This document shows, piece by piece, positions 9,652-21,197 of a stretch of DNA of 64,000 nt. The DNA comes from Juglans regia. Its lineage: Eukaryota > Streptophyta > Magnoliopsida > Fagales > Juglandaceae. The position numbers and the translations under genes are program-made. The notes beneath the pieces were generated by a model that saw only the letters and a list, made by a program, of their open reading frames with translations, was not told the DNA's origin and searched no databases. Where the stretch lies: assembly GCF_001411555.2 (NCBI RefSeq), contig NW_023361537.1, positions 34,099 to 98,098 of the forward strand, read 5' to 3'. Every line of letters begins with the position of its first letter. The stretch's first letter is position 1.

Positions 9652-10821
9652 TGAAGCATCACACTCAATTTCAAAAGTTTTAGCAAAGTTAGGTAAAACA
9701 AGCAAAGGTGCATTAGTTAACTTTTCTTTGATCAGACTAAATGCCTTTTCTTGTTCTTTTCCCCACTTAAACGGCACATTTTTCTTGATGACTTCAGTAA
9801 GAGGGGCGGCTAAGCTACTAAAATCACGCACAAACCGTCTATAGAAGCTAGCTAAGCCGTGGAAACTCCTCACTTGGCTGACTGTTGTAGGCGTTGACCA
9901 CTCTTGGATTGCCTTCACCTTTTCCTCATCCACCTCAATTCCTCTCTTACTAACAACAAAACCAAGAAACACAAGCTTATCCGTGCAAAAGGTGCACTTT
10001 TTGAGGTTAGCAAACAACCTTTCTTTCCTTAGAATTTCCAAAACAGATTTCAAATGCATTACATGTTCTTCCAAATTTTTGCTATAGATCAGGATATCAT
10101 CAAAATACACAACTACAAATCTGCCAATAAATGCTCGCAAAACATGGTTCATCAAACGCATAAATGTGCTCGGAGCATTAGTTAAACCGAAAGGCATCAC
10201 TAACCACTCATACAAACCATATTTAGTCTTAAAAGCAGTTTTCCATTCATCACCTTCTTTCATCCTAATCTGATGATATCCACTCTTAAGATCAATTTTT
10301 GTAAAGACACAAGAACCATGCAATTCATCCAGCATATCATCTAGTCTAGGAATGGGATGACGATACTTTACCGTTATGTTGTTGATGGCTCGGCAGTCAA
10401 CACACATCCTCCATGTTCCATCCTTCTTGGGAACTAACAGCACCGGAACCGCACAAGGACTCATACTTTCACGCACAAACCCCTTCTCCAATAATTCACT
10501 TACTTGCCTCTGAAGTTCCTTGGTCTCCTCGGGATTACTCCTATAAGCAGGTCGGTTTGGAATTGATGCACCAGGTATGAAATCAATTTGATGTTCAATC
10601 CCTCGGATTGGAGGTAAACCATATGGTACCTCTTCAGGAAGGACATCTTCAAACTCCTGCAAAAGAGAAACAATATTGCTCGGCAAAGCACCGACGAGAT
10701 CATTAGTACATAAAAGAGCCTCCTTGTACATGAGTACAATAAGGGGCTGGTGTGAAAATAATGCTCTCTTGATCTCACTTTTTTTTGCAATGTAATTGAA
10801 TTTCTCCTCTCTTGCTCTCAC
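9628..10821 (-). CDS. Reverse transcriptase of element C
   Basis: 397 codons. The linker after protease comes first, then the RT domain with [20 protein letters not shown] in [29 protein letters not shown] and the catalytic YFDDILIYS (about 10072-10100). The thumb/connection and the first residues of RNase H follow. All RT motifs look intact. It copies element RNA into DNA. The link with the upstream gag-protease frame is broken in an A-rich tract at 10822-10935. Confidence 0.9.
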   Translation of the reverse strand: MRAREEKFNYIAKKSEIKRALFSHQPLIVLMYKEALLCTNDLVGALPSNIVSLLQEFEDVLPEEVPYGLPPIRGIEHQIDFIPGASIPNRPAYRSNPEETKELQRQVSELLEKGFVRESMSPCAVPVLLVPKKDGTWRMCVDCRAINNITVKYRHPIPRLDDMLDELHGSCVFTKIDLKSGYHQIRMKEGDEWKTAFKTKYGLYEWLVMPFGLTNAPSTFMRLMNHVLRAFIGRFVVVYFDDILIYSKNLEEHVMHLKSVLEILRKERLFANLKKCTFCTDKLVFLGFVVSKRGIEVDEEKVKAIQEWSTPTTVSQVRSFHGLASFYRRFVRDFSSLAAPLTEVIKKNVPFKWGKEQEKAFSLIKEKLTNAPLLVLPNFAKTFEIECDASGIGLELF

Positions 10822-10883
10822 TATAGCCGAAATCCTCTCTCTTTCTTTTTCACTCTGATCAATGTTTTTCTCTCCTTTTTTTT

Positions 10884-12620
10884 TTAAGTCTTTTTTTTCA
10901 GTTTCGGCTTTCCTTTCCTTTTCCTTTTTTTTTTTTCATTCGAACTTTGTAACTTTAATTGGTCCTCCCTAACCTGTTTTGGAGTTAATGGCACAAGAGT
11001 AATAGGTTGCCTATTAAGAGTGAAGGAATACTTATTTGTGAATCCATCATGCGTAACCCTCAGATCATACTGCCATGGTCTTCCCAACAGTAAATGGCAT
11101 GCGTGCATAGGAACCACATCACAAAGCACCTCATCCTCATATTTGCCAATGGATAATGCCACCAACACTTGTCTTGTCACCTTGATTTCCCCACATTCAT
11201 TCAACCACTGAAGCCGGTAAGGTTGAGGATGTTTCAAGGTAGTTAAAGCCAATTTCTCCACCAAATAAGTGCTGGCTACATTTGTACAACTCCCACCATC
11301 GATAATGACACTGCAAACTTTGTTATTTACAGAGCACCGAGTATGAAACAAGTTCTCCCTTTGGTTACTTTCTTCCTCCTTAACCTGCACATTGAGAACT
11401 CGCCTTGCAACCAATAAATCTCCAACCACAGCATTTTGCTCATCGTCAACATCCTCCATAGATGGCATATCATCATTATCTACTTCTTCCTCATTTTCTG
11501 ACTCAAGCTCTCCTTGGGCATTTATCACCATCACCCTCTTGTTTACACACTGGCTGGCTATATGTCCGCGCCCCTGACATTTAAAACATTTAATATCACG
11601 TGTCTTAGAACTTGAAGTCTCGATTGTACCTGAAGTAGTGGCGGTCTTTAAGTTGGCATTCTTAGAGGATTCAAATTTTGGCTTATTTTGTTGCTGCTCG
11701 TCCCTTTTTGGAGTTGTCTTCCACGAGCTGGTTGTAGCCATAGGCAGTCCCCTCCTAGCCAATCCCTTTCGTTTGAATTGTTCCTCCACCTTTATGGCTT
11801 GATGCACCATATCTGTCAACTCAACATAGTGCTGCATCTCGACTATATCCGCAATCTCACGATTTAAACCGTGCAAAAACCTAGCCATGGTGGCTTCCCG
11901 GTCCTCTTCTACATTAGCCCGGATCATAGCTACCTCCATCTCTTTGTAATACTCATCCACACTTTTAGATCCTTGAATTAACCTCTGTAATTTTTGATAC
12001 AATCCCCTATAATAGTGGCTGGGTACAAAACGCTTCCTCATAAGCATTTTCATTTCCTCCCAAGTGTCCACGGGTGGCTCTCTATTCCTCCTCCTATTAA
12101 TCAGTAATTGATCCCACCACACAATGGCATAATCGGTAAATTCAATTGCAGCCAACTTAACCTTCTTTATCTCTGAGTAGTTGTGACAATCAAAAACCAT
12201 CTCCATTTTAGTTTCCCACTCCAAATAAACTTCAGGATCATTTTTACCTTGAAAAGATGGGATTTTAATCTTTATATTTCCTAAATCGTTATCCCTCCTA
12301 GGCCTACCCATCCTAGCTTCTCTATTTCTATACCCACGCTCAATCCTGCCTCGGTTCAAATATTGCTCATCAAACTCCTCCGACTCCGCCTCTCCATCAA
12401 CATTCCGCCACGGACCACGCCCACCATGCTGCCTATTGTGGATGTCATGTTGCTGGCCCCTAGGAGTTTCTGCTTCTACCCTGTCCAACCTTTCGTGAAT
12501 AGGTTCTAATTCAGCCCTCAACATACGCCTCATCTCCCCTAACATCGCTTGCATTTGGAGGTTTGGAACTGGAGGTTGTCGAAATTCTTCGGTTGTGTCT
12601 TCTTCTTGATTATTAGACAT
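10884..12620 (-). CDS. Gag and aspartic protease of element C
   Basis: 578 codons from the ATG at 12620. It has an N-terminal coiled-coil-like region, a basic Arg-rich stretch (about residues 75-115), the retrotransposon gag capsid domain (about 120-300), a CCHC knuckle [14 protein letters not shown] (about 11545-11590), an acidic stretch, and a retropepsin-like domain with active site IIDGGSC (about 11280-11300). It ends in a Lys-rich tail within an A-rich tract where the frame shifts before RT. It forms the particle, binds RNA and processes the polyprotein. The A/B family lacks the capsid and knuckle. Confidence 0.88.
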   Translation of the reverse strand: MSNNQEEDTTEEFRQPPVPNLQMQAMLGEMRRMLRAELEPIHERLDRVEAETPRGQQHDIHNRQHGGRGPWRNVDGEAESEEFDEQYLNRGRIERGYRNREARMGRPRRDNDLGNIKIKIPSFQGKNDPEVYLEWETKMEMVFDCHNYSEIKKVKLAAIEFTDYAIVWWDQLLINRRRNREPPVDTWEEMKMLMRKRFVPSHYYRGLYQKLQRLIQGSKSVDEYYKEMEVAMIRANVEEDREATMARFLHGLNREIADIVEMQHYVELTDMVHQAIKVEEQFKRKGLARRGLPMATTSSWKTTPKRDEQQQNKPKFESSKNANLKTATTSGTIETSSSKTRDIKCFKCQGRGHIASQCVNKRVMVINAQGELESENEEEVDNDDMPSMEDVDDEQNAVVGDLLVARRVLNVQVKEEESNQRENLFHTRCSVNNKVCSVIIDGGSCTNVASTYLVEKLALTTLKHPQPYRLQWLNECGEIKVTRQVLVALSIGKYEDEVLCDVVPMHACHLLLGRPWQYDLRVTHDGFTNKYSFTLNRQPITLVPLTPKQVREDQLKLQSSNEKKKRKRKGKPKLKKKT

Positions 12621-13060
12621 GTTTTAAAATCTGCAAACAAAGTTAGAATCCTCACAAGCACTCCCTCACGTGTTTCACTCAAGAATTGATACACTTGCAC
12701 TCGTGTTTTCACTCTAAACGGCTTTTACCCTCATATGGTCTCGCACTCTTGCCTTTTTCCACTCTTCTGTGTCTTCTTTAGTTCTTAATCGAACTTCAAG
12801 AAACTCATTCAAAATAATCCAGCAGCAATTCAGAAAATAAACAACCAAAACTCATCAAAAGTTCAAGTACTTGAATAAGGTGAGATACAAGATTGAAAGG
12901 AAGAAGTTTTCTTACTGGAATCGTGTACCTTTTTTTTATTTTATTTTATTTTTTTATCTTTTTGTTTTTTTTTTTTTTTTTTTTTACAGCAAAGAACAGG
13001 AAATAGAACGAAAATAAAAGATAGACAAACTTATCTTATTACCTGGCTCTGATACCAAAA
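12621..13060 (-). mobile_element. Leader and PBS of element C
   Basis: The PBS at about 13043-13060 (minus) reads TTTTGGTATCAGAGCCAGG, the standard initiator-Met type without the extra T of A/B. The leader contains a long T/A tract at 12930-12985. No coding sequence is seen. Confidence 0.8.
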
Positions 13061-13811
13061 TGATATGAACTCCACCAACAATTGTGATGAAACCCGATAA
13101 CAATGATGGCTTGGAACCCCAAGATCGTATTGACAAGATTTGTTGAGCCTTGACAGGTCACCCAACTAGATGACAACCAAGACTACGAAGGATTGAAAAC
13201 ACCACACCCAGAAATCAGAATCAAGGTGATAAGTTTGGAGCTTGAACGCCACAAGATTAACTTGATAAGTTCAAGGAGTTCTTTGAAGAACCAAGAGGAA
13301 CACCAGACCTCACAAAGACAAATAAGTTTCTGAAATTTCCAATCCGATATTAAAACTCGAAATAACCCATTTATATACTTGGAACAACCCTCCAAGAATA
13401 GGAAAAGTCATAACTACAGCTTTAAAAGCAACACAAATATTAACATAACAAGTCCCACGAATTTTAGGCCTCTTGGACTTCTAGAGGCAGCCAGAAATGA
13501 CTAAATGACTAAATTCAATGTATTTCACGTAGTTTGCTAACCTCAAAAAGTGCTCCTTTTGCACGGATAAGCTTGTGTTTCTTGGTTTTGTTGTTAGTAA
13601 GAGAGGAATTGAGGTGGATGAGGAAAAGGTGAAGGCAATCCAAGAGTGGTCAACGCCTACAACAGTCAGCCAAGTGAGGAGTTTCCACGGCTTAGCTAGC
13701 TTCTATAGACGGTTTGTGCGTGATTTTAGTAGCTTAGCCGCCCAGTCTTTTGCAAATTCAGCTTCATTCCCACTTGTATGATCAGCATGTCCAGCTCCTT
13801 GGTTTGCATCA
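13061..13811 (-). mobile_element. 5' LTR of element C with a replaced segment
   Basis: Ends match the 3' LTR (TATCA at 13061, TGATGCAAACC at 13811). The central U3 part equal to 7717-7984 is missing. In its place is a 212-bp antisense piece of the element's own RT (13532-13743). The TATA region (about 13370) is intact. The right flank is TGGAG, not GTGAG, so there is no target duplication. Confidence 0.8.
13532..13743 (+). pseudogene. Antisense RT fragment captured in the 5' LTR of element C
   Basis: It reads on the plus strand as the RT thumb region and matches the reverse complement of 9804-10015 almost perfectly. It is inverted relative to the element's own pol. The joins look sharp: CACGTA then the fragment, and GCCGCCC then GTCTT of the LTR. 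Confidence 0.8.
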
Positions 13812-13946
13812 TGGAGAGACAATCACAAAATTAGCATTATCACTGTGATGAAGGTAAAAAGGATTGTTTGGGTTCTCTGTTGGTCATGAGTTATGTGGTG
13901 GGTTGTTTGAATCAGGAATAGTGTTGGATGAACCTTCTTCTGCCAT
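13812..13946 (-). pseudogene. Ty1/copia gag N-terminus fragment
   Basis: Starting at the ATG at 13946 (minus) the sequence begins MAEEGSSNTIPD and, after one stop, has a NPFYLHHSDNANFVIVSP-type stretch. This is the conserved N-terminal motif of plant copia gag. It is cut at 13811 by element C. A copia PBS lies just downstream (14028-14042). Confidence 0.7.
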
Positions 13947-14027
13947 CGAAGAAGTTGAATGCAGGTGAGGGAATGAGTGCTAACAAAGCAGAATTGATAA
14001 CAAAGCAGGGTTATTGTTATTACAAAG

Positions 14028-14460
14028 CCCTCTCTGATATCATGTCATATTTTGAAGGTTGAAGATGAAACAAAATAGAAAATAGTGACAAGAATGGAAA
14101 TTGTGAGAGAACTACTCTGATTCTCATTACACATTGAAAAGATATACAAGGCTGCATATATGCACTCAGTGCTCATATCCTAACTGACAAAGAATAAGGA
14201 ATATTCTATCTATAATGCGTCCTACTCTATTACAATGTACAACTAAGGTAAGTCAGTGTAGTGGCCATCGACATAAGGCAGTACATCATTAGGTTGGTAG
14301 TAGGACAGTGTTACTGCACAGCCTCCAAAATAACATAAGACACAGAATGAATTATCTTTTGTGTCTCGGGTACATGTAGCAGTAGAGGACTCTTTCTTGT
14401 TCGGTATTTCTTAAGATAGCAGAAGTAAATGGTATTATATAGAAGATGTAGGTGAGTCGA
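14028..14460 (-). mobile_element. Copia PBS and LTR remnant
   Basis: The minus strand reads ATATGACA, then TGATATCAGAGAGGG, which is a tRNA-Met-type PBS with changes directly after an LTR ending in CA at 14043. The LTR would occupy 14043 upward. Its far end is not clear, and I place it near 14460 only by change of sequence character. Confidence 0.5.
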
Positions 14461-14544
14461 GTTTGTGGCAGAACATGCATGGCCTTGCAAGTGTCAATTA
14501 ATGGCTTATAAAGTGGATTGGAGAGTGGTTTTCCAAAAGGATAA

Positions 14545-14705
14545 GGCGAGAGTACTAAAGCTAAAATTTATAATTGAAAGTATTTCTAAAAGGTCCAAAG
14601 CGTATGCATTCGTAGAGTATGTACACTACAGAGGAGGCACTCAAAGAGATGAATGGCAAGGTTATTTATCACGCATCTCCCCGACACCTATTTTTCATTT
14701 GGATC
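14545..14705 (+). pseudogene. RRM-type RNA-binding protein pseudogene fragment
   Basis: One frame gives SKRSKAYAFVEY, an RNP1-like core. A shifted frame immediately after (from about 14627) gives TEEALKEMNGKVI, the usual helix 2 and strand 4 of an RRM. Together they form the second half of an RRM split by a frameshift. The rest of the gene is not visible. It resembles small organelle or glycine-rich RNA-binding proteins, but I cannot assign which. Confidence 0.5.
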
Positions 14706-15454
14706 TTCCTTTCATTTATGCCAAGTACTAATTAAGGGCCAGGACTCATTTTCCATTATTTATAAAATGGATTTTTGAAAGTTATTTTCTATTTCTAGAT
14801 TTATAAAAACCATTTTATATGTGGTATAAAATTAGAGAATCTATTCCTTTTTTTGAAAAAGAAAAAAAAAAGAGTTGGTGAGGTAATAGCTTTCCAAGGC
14901 AACAATAGCTGGTCCGAGAGGATCTCCAGCCACACTGATATTGAGACACTGCTAAGACTCCTATATATGGACGATGCACGTGTCAAGTTATTAATGGTAT
15001 TGACCTATGACTACTAACAGCTGACTAATACAATAATAATAAAAGGATTATTTTCATCAAAGTTGAAAGTATACGGTGTAAAAGTTGAAATTAAGACTTA
15101 AATGACTAATTTGTTTCAAAGGTAAAACACATGAACTATTTTAATATTTAACCCTTTTATTTTGCTAAAATGGTTTCAAAATCGTTATATACTCGCACCT
15201 GTTATCAAATAGATTTGTTTGACTTGGATTAATGGTCACGCTTGCTATATCCATCCAGTTAGGGCTAAGTGCAGACTGAGTAGGAGTCTGTATTCAGAAA
15301 ATCCGACTTTGACTCCGACTTTAGTCGGATTTGGGCTTTATCGGAGCGGAGTGGGAGTTGAGTTGGATTTCAACTCCAACTCCATTTTATCATAATTTCA
15401 ACTCTGATGATGCAAAGTCAGAATCGGAGTTAAATTTTTGAATTTTTGCATAGC
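14706..15454. other. Intergenic AT-rich stretch
   Basis: No gene or clear element seen. 15270-15440 is built of degenerate CTCCGACTTT/AACTCCAACTC-type short repeats. Confidence 0.5.
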
Positions 15455-15459
15455 ACTAC

Positions 15460-18447
15460 CGTAACACCCCAAACCCGGTTGGTCTGGAGACTTACTACTT
15501 GTCTCTTAAGAACTTGTTTTCCAACACAACTAAAATAAAACTCAAATCTTTAATAGCAAAACTCAATATCAAATGTTCTAAATAACCACATTGGAAACTC
15601 CACAAAGTCCTTACTGCAGCTAAAAATAAACTAAGGAGTCCGTAATCTCCCGATAGTCATAACAACCCAACCAATAATTTCATAAATCTCACTGAAACCC
15701 AAGATATAAATAAAACTCAAAGACATTAAAACTAAGAACGTCAGAAGTCCTTCTTCTAACAACATCTCCTCAGCTTAAAAACATTCAGCAATCTAATCCA
15801 GGTCCTCATTTAGACTCTCCACATGATCTGAAAAATATTATAATGATAGGGGGTGAGTTATCAACAACTCAGTAGGCAAAAATCATATGCTAGCGTGCAA
15901 ACATGAGCATTTACAAAGTAGAGCATGCAGAACAAAGTATTTTCCAGAGTTATCATGCAGAAAAGCACATATTTTCAAAAGTAACAGAGCGATGGTTTTA
16001 AGACAAATAAAACCCATAGTGCTTTGGCATAACATAAACTAAGTATCATCATCAGATCAAAACAGAGCATCAAACAGAGCAGAGACCATGTTTCACCCCC
16101 GTGGTAGGGTTGTGCTAACCCCGGTGGCCAAACCAGGCAGAGACAGATGTGAAATCTTTAATTTATTCTTCTCGGAGCCCCGAGTCTGCACACAGGAAAG
16201 ACCACAATAAAACCACTTTGTTTCCAAAGTGGGTGCACTCAGAGACAGAGAAGTTGGTACCAACCTAAACAGAGCAGAGCATAACAGAGCAAAGCAGAGC
16301 AAAGCAGAGACAGAGTCAGATATGAAAACCAGTACACCATGCCAAAGGTTTTCAAATGTTATATCAAAATAATACAGAGTACCAAAATAGAATCAGACAG
16401 TTTACACACGCTAAACACAAAAGCCAGAACATCTTTCTAAATAAATGCACAACTTTTCATATTCTCAATATCGCTCTTTTTTCCAGATTTCAGAAACCAC
16501 ATGACAGAATTTAGCTCATGTCTACACTATGCATGTAAGAACATATTTTTCTCTTTTTCGTACAGATTTCATGAGTATGCAAATAAACGACCGAGATTGG
16601 TTTTTTTTTTCCCAAGTTCTCATTTCACCACAAAAATATGCAAAGTTTTCAGAAAATCAACTTCAGTCTCAAATAATTCATGTAAGGTCTAGCATAGGAA
16701 CCCCGCTTACTTGACTCCTGCAGTGCATTATCTATGATTTGAATACGGTCTCTATCCGTCTCGTCACCTATTCATAAAAATAATATAAACTAAATATTAA
16801 AGTCCAACAACACAAAATTGGTCTTACACAACTCAAGACCCAAACTCTAGACCATAATTTAGCAAGTTTAATCAAACTCAAACAGCCAAATTACAATCCA
16901 GATAGCCCTCACTTCGATCCAAAATATTCTATACCAAACTCAGTATTGTCCAGTACAAGCGTCAAGACCAATGCCAATTCAAATTCCAATAACTCACACT
17001 TATTCCAAAAGTTCGCAGTCCCAATCAATTACTAACAATTTAACCAACAACACTACGCAAAGCACACTTCTTCCCATTGACAACTCCATAACAGAAAATA
17101 TAAACTAATACCTCCAAAAATTAAACTGCACTCGACAAAGAAAATTAAATTCCCTTCTAAATATTTTCAAAACACTAAACCAATAATCCAAAAATATATC
17201 ATCACTTCCTAAAATCACCAATATTCACCATGACCAACGTCAAACTCAAAACTCCAATATTTAAACCCGAAACAGCCAATAACTTTCATAGCATAAACCA
17301 ATCTCACACAAACAACTCCATCATCCAATCCAACCGATCCCCTTACTCCTCGGACTCAGTCCGGCACAACCAATAAATTCACAATAAATATGAATTAGCG
17401 CAGAAATACATTTAAATATCAAAAGTTCTTTGGGAAAAATACTTACAATGCTATAATATAATTTTTGAAAGATCACGGAGGTGGTAGAAGCTGCAACGTA
17501 GCAACAAAACAGTGCCAAAAGCACTGTGGCCGTGGGTCTCAAAAACCCACTTTTGAACGGGTGTAAACGAAGACCCGAGATTGATAGGGTAGGGCTTAGG
17601 GATGTCGGTGAAGCTAGTGGTGGTGGTGGTTGGCCGTGGGTGGCGGCGCAGAGGACGGTCGAAGTCTAAAATACCCAAAACGGAAATATTGATGGTGTGG
17701 CTTCACCGGTGACAGATCGGAGTTGGGGTTGGGTCCTTTGAGTTGCTAGGAGGTCGAGGATGATGTGGTGAAGAGATGATGGCTGGAGGTGGCGCGACGG
17801 CGGTGCAACGGCGCAAGGAATGCCACGGTTTCGTGTGGTGCGTGGAGGCTAACGGCGGCACGGCTGGGGCTGGAAACCGGAGGGGGAGGTCGCCGGTGGG
17901 TGGGGGTGCTGGGAAGCCGGGCGGTGTTGACCACCGCTGGCGCACGGCGGCGTTGGGGTGAGAAGGAGGATCGGACGGAGAGAGAGAGAGGGAGGGGGGT
18001 TGCGGCGCGTGGGGAAAGACTAGGAGAAGAAGGAAAAAAAAAAAGAAAGAAAAGAAAGGAAGAAAAGAGAAAGGAAGAAAAAAGAAAAGAGGAAAGAGAA
18101 AATGTAGGGAAAGAAATGAGGTCCAATCCTCACATCTTGGGTTACAAAAAATGATCCAACGGAGACGATTTTAAAATAGCAAGTGAAATAAAATAATTCA
18201 AACGCAGTGATTAAAATGAAAATAAATAATTAAATCGAACAAGAACTTAATTTAATATGAAAAAAAAAATTAAATGTATAACAATAATAAATATTAAGGA
18301 AACATGTCAAATTTAATTTTCACAAATTAAAAATCATAAAAATAAACACACTAAAAACTGAAAATTTAAAACAAGATAATCTAATTTTAAATTAATAATA
18401 AATAATCATTCAATTAAAAAATACACTAAAAAATACGAGGTGTTACA
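15460..18447 (-). mobile_element. Solo LTR, Tekay/Del-like gypsy (2988 bp)
   Basis: On the minus strand it starts TGTAACACCTCG at 18447 and ends GGGGTGTTACG at 15460, the last base mutated from A. Perfect 5-bp target duplications ACTAC flank it (15455-15459 and 18448-18452). No internal region is present, so it is a solo LTR. The U3-side third (17300-18447) matches LTRs at 24890-26015 and 30655-31803. The other part (15460-17280) matches the LTR at 39766. Low-complexity AGAGCAGAGCA repeats occur at 16265-16320. Confidence 0.85.
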
Positions 18448-18452
18448 ACTAC

Positions 18453-19118
18453 AACCAGTTTGCACTGTTTCGAGTATGAAAACGCGCAACCCTTGATCAT
18501 ATTTAATTTTCCATGTCCCTTTCGGGACTTCTGATGGGCTGTGCACGGGATGATTGTGCGAAAGCATTCAATTAAAATGTTTTTCCTGTGACGTTGGATT
18601 GGTTCAAACCTTTTCCATTATGGCAGAAAATTTAATGCTTTTGTGACGTTGCATGGATTGATTCAAACCATTTCCATTAAGGCAGAAAACGAGCACCACT
18701 ACCGCTGAACAACGAATTATGCTTGGTGCTTTAAACATGGACCTACTTTCCATAATCTCTCGTTTCCCATAGCTCATAAATTCCAGAAAAAAATCTAAAA
18801 TAATATTAATAAATATATTTATAATTATATATGTTGTCATGAGATTTTAAATAATATCTGTTAGATTAAAAGAAAAAAATTAGTACGTAACTATCATCAT
18901 ATATAATATAATGTAATCTTCAAACGAGTCGGCCAAAGGAACAGGAGAAAAGATCATATAATTGGATGTCTACCTGACCAATACATTATGCACGTACGGT
19001 GCATAATACCAAGCAAAAAAAAATTATTATTATTATTGTTATTATTATTATAATATATAATGTACGTAATTTTCAAGTGAGGTGAAAGGACCATGAAAAA
19101 AAAATCATTATTATTACA
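18453..19118. repeat. AT-rich host DNA, partly a copy of 51830-52520
   Basis: 18590-18990 resembles 51870-52510 (shared motifs include the CCACTACCGCTGAA region and AATATTAATAAATATAT). No gene is supported. The region ends at the poly(T) that marks the LINE 3' end. Confidence 0.5.
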
Positions 19119-19169
19119 GTTTTTTTTTTTTTTATAAGGATGATAATATCATTAATCAATAGAAAACAA

Positions 19170-19900
19170 TTACAGACAAGCCATAGGGCTTGAGAAATAC
19201 AGTATGGAATATAATCCCACCAAACATCAATACTTTCTACCTTGAATGCATATTTAGCCAACTTGTGTGCTACCATATTGCCTTCCCTATATATATATGT
19301 GAAAACAAACAATTCTCAAAACATCTTGCAAGTTTCTTTATCTCATGATATAACACCCCTAAAAAAGAGTTAGTTATGCTATCATCTTTTAGAGCTTCAA
19401 TGCTTAGCAAACTGTCACTCTCCAAAATAATGTTTGAAAGACCCATAGTAGCACATTGCTACAGACCCCTGAAAATGGCAAGCAACTCAGAGCCTTCGAT
19501 ATCTTCCATCGATACCCCAGGCTTGCTAAGAGCCATGAGAACTCGCCTCGTTTGTTTTTAGAAAACATCTCATCTCATCTCATCTAATCATTACAACTTT
19601 CCCAACTTCCAATACAAAATAAAATAAACAATTCAACTTTTTCAAATCCCAAAACAAAAATAATATTAAAAAATATATTCTAACAATATTTTATTCAATT
19701 TCTTAACTTTAATCTCAATTCATCTCATCTCCGAAAACAAACGAGCTGTTGCATCCCTCAGTACTGCTCCAACACCTGCTCTATCCCATGCAAGAAAAAC
19801 TGAACATCCACATTTTATTCGAGCCACCCAGATTGAGGAGGCTGCCACTTGTAGTGTCGCATAAGCTAAGTTCTTCTCTTCTGCCTAACCTGGTCATAAC
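19170..19900 (-). pseudogene. RNase H domain of LINE 1, split by a MITE
   Basis: The C-terminal part reads YIYREGNMVAHKLAKYAF (about 19240-19310), a typical plant LINE RNase H end. The upstream part continues to about 19900 with stops, interrupted by 19547-19745. The frames are broken. Confidence 0.65.
19547..19745. mobile_element. MITE-like insert with CTCGTTTG termini (199 bp)
   Basis: Terminal inverted repeats CTCGTTTGTTTT and AAAACAAACGAG, followed inward by CATCTCATCTCATCTC and its counterpart. It interrupts LINE 1 coding sequence. Similar sequence lies at 47796-47984. The target duplication is not clear, so the superfamily is not assigned. Confidence 0.65.
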
Positions 19901-20018
19901 TGTGCAACATAACTGAAGCATTCTCTACTACCATTTTAGGACTTAGCAGCTCTTGGTCATGAACATATTTATTCCTACAGAACCAGAAACCCCAGGCCAA
20001 CACAAACAATACAGCTAA

Positions 20019-21059
20019 CTACTCATACAATTTCCTACCGCAGATTTGCATTGCCATCTCAATCAAGGACATATTATTTTCAAGCGGCAAATTAGGTAGG
20101 AAAATTCGCCACATACCTTGGAGAGCAGGACAATTGACCAGTGCATGAGTGATATCTTCCCTTGCTACTAAGCAGAATCTGCAAGTATCATCAGTAAGCA
20201 CTTGTTTCTTCATCAAGTTTACAACAATAGGTAAGCCATCTTTGCATGCACGCCATGAAAAAAATTCTAATCTTGTTTAGCACTTTCATCTTCCACAAAT
20301 GCTTCCAAAAGACTTGTTGATTCTGCATGTTTGATAATTCAACACACTGGTGACCAATCTGCATATGTATGAATCTGTAACAACTTCGCACACTAAAAAT
20401 TCCATTTCTTTCATGTCCCTAAACCCTTTTTACTTCTACATTATCAGAACATAATGGAACTTTTAGAATATCTGAGACTACATTTGGTTTGAAGAGAGAT
20501 CTTAGCTTTTGAATATCCCACATGTTTGCATTATCAGAAATAAGGAATCAACAAAACCATCTCTTGTACCATCCCTTTCCACTCCCCCTTCCAAGATCAA
20601 AGAAGTGTACCCTGGAATCCAAGTATCTTGCCAAATGTCAACAAACCTTCCATTCCCTATCCTCCACCTACAACCAGCCACAAGCCATTTTCGTGCCTCC
20701 CAAATGCCCCTCCAAGTATAGGATGGGCATTTTCCCAAACTTGTTATCATGAAACTGGTGTGTGGGAAATATTTCGCCTTTATAAGTCTATGTAGTAAAG
20801 AGCTTTCATCTTGTCATAATTGCCATCCCGGCTTTGCTAGCAAAGCAAGATTGAAACTTTTTAAATCTTTAAAACCCATCCCTCCATGCATTTTCTTCAG
20901 ACACAATTTACTCCAACTCAACCAATGAATTTTCCTTTCATTTCCTTTTTGTCCCCACCAAAACCTTGACATCATACCTTCCAACTCCTGACAAAAGCTA
21001 GAAGGTAAGAGAAAGCAGCTCATTGTATAAGTTGGAATGGATAGGGCAACAACTTTCAA
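20019..21059 (-). pseudogene. zf-RVT / post-RT region of LINE 1
   Basis: Separate open pieces at 20814-21059 ([18 protein letters not shown]), 20502-20750 (WKNG-like, WRIGNGRFVDIWQDTW) and 20019-20391 (CRFC-x-H-C-type zinc-binding end). The order is as in plant L1 ORF2. At least three frame breaks. Confidence 0.75.
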
Positions 21060-21197
21060 AAGAATCTCTTTACCACCCTATGACAGCAACTTCTCTTTCC
21101 AAGTTTGAAGCTTTTGCCATACCCTTTGTTTAATAGATTGAAAAGCCCGATGCTTGGACCTCCCAACAATAAATGGAAGTCCCAAATATTTATCATA

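Noticed and set aside
17703..18154. Long overlapping open frames in GC-rich LTR sequence, repeated at 25468-25771 and 31258-31561
   Set aside because: They lie in the U3 part of Tekay-type LTRs, occur in several frames and are not conserved as protein between the LTR copies.
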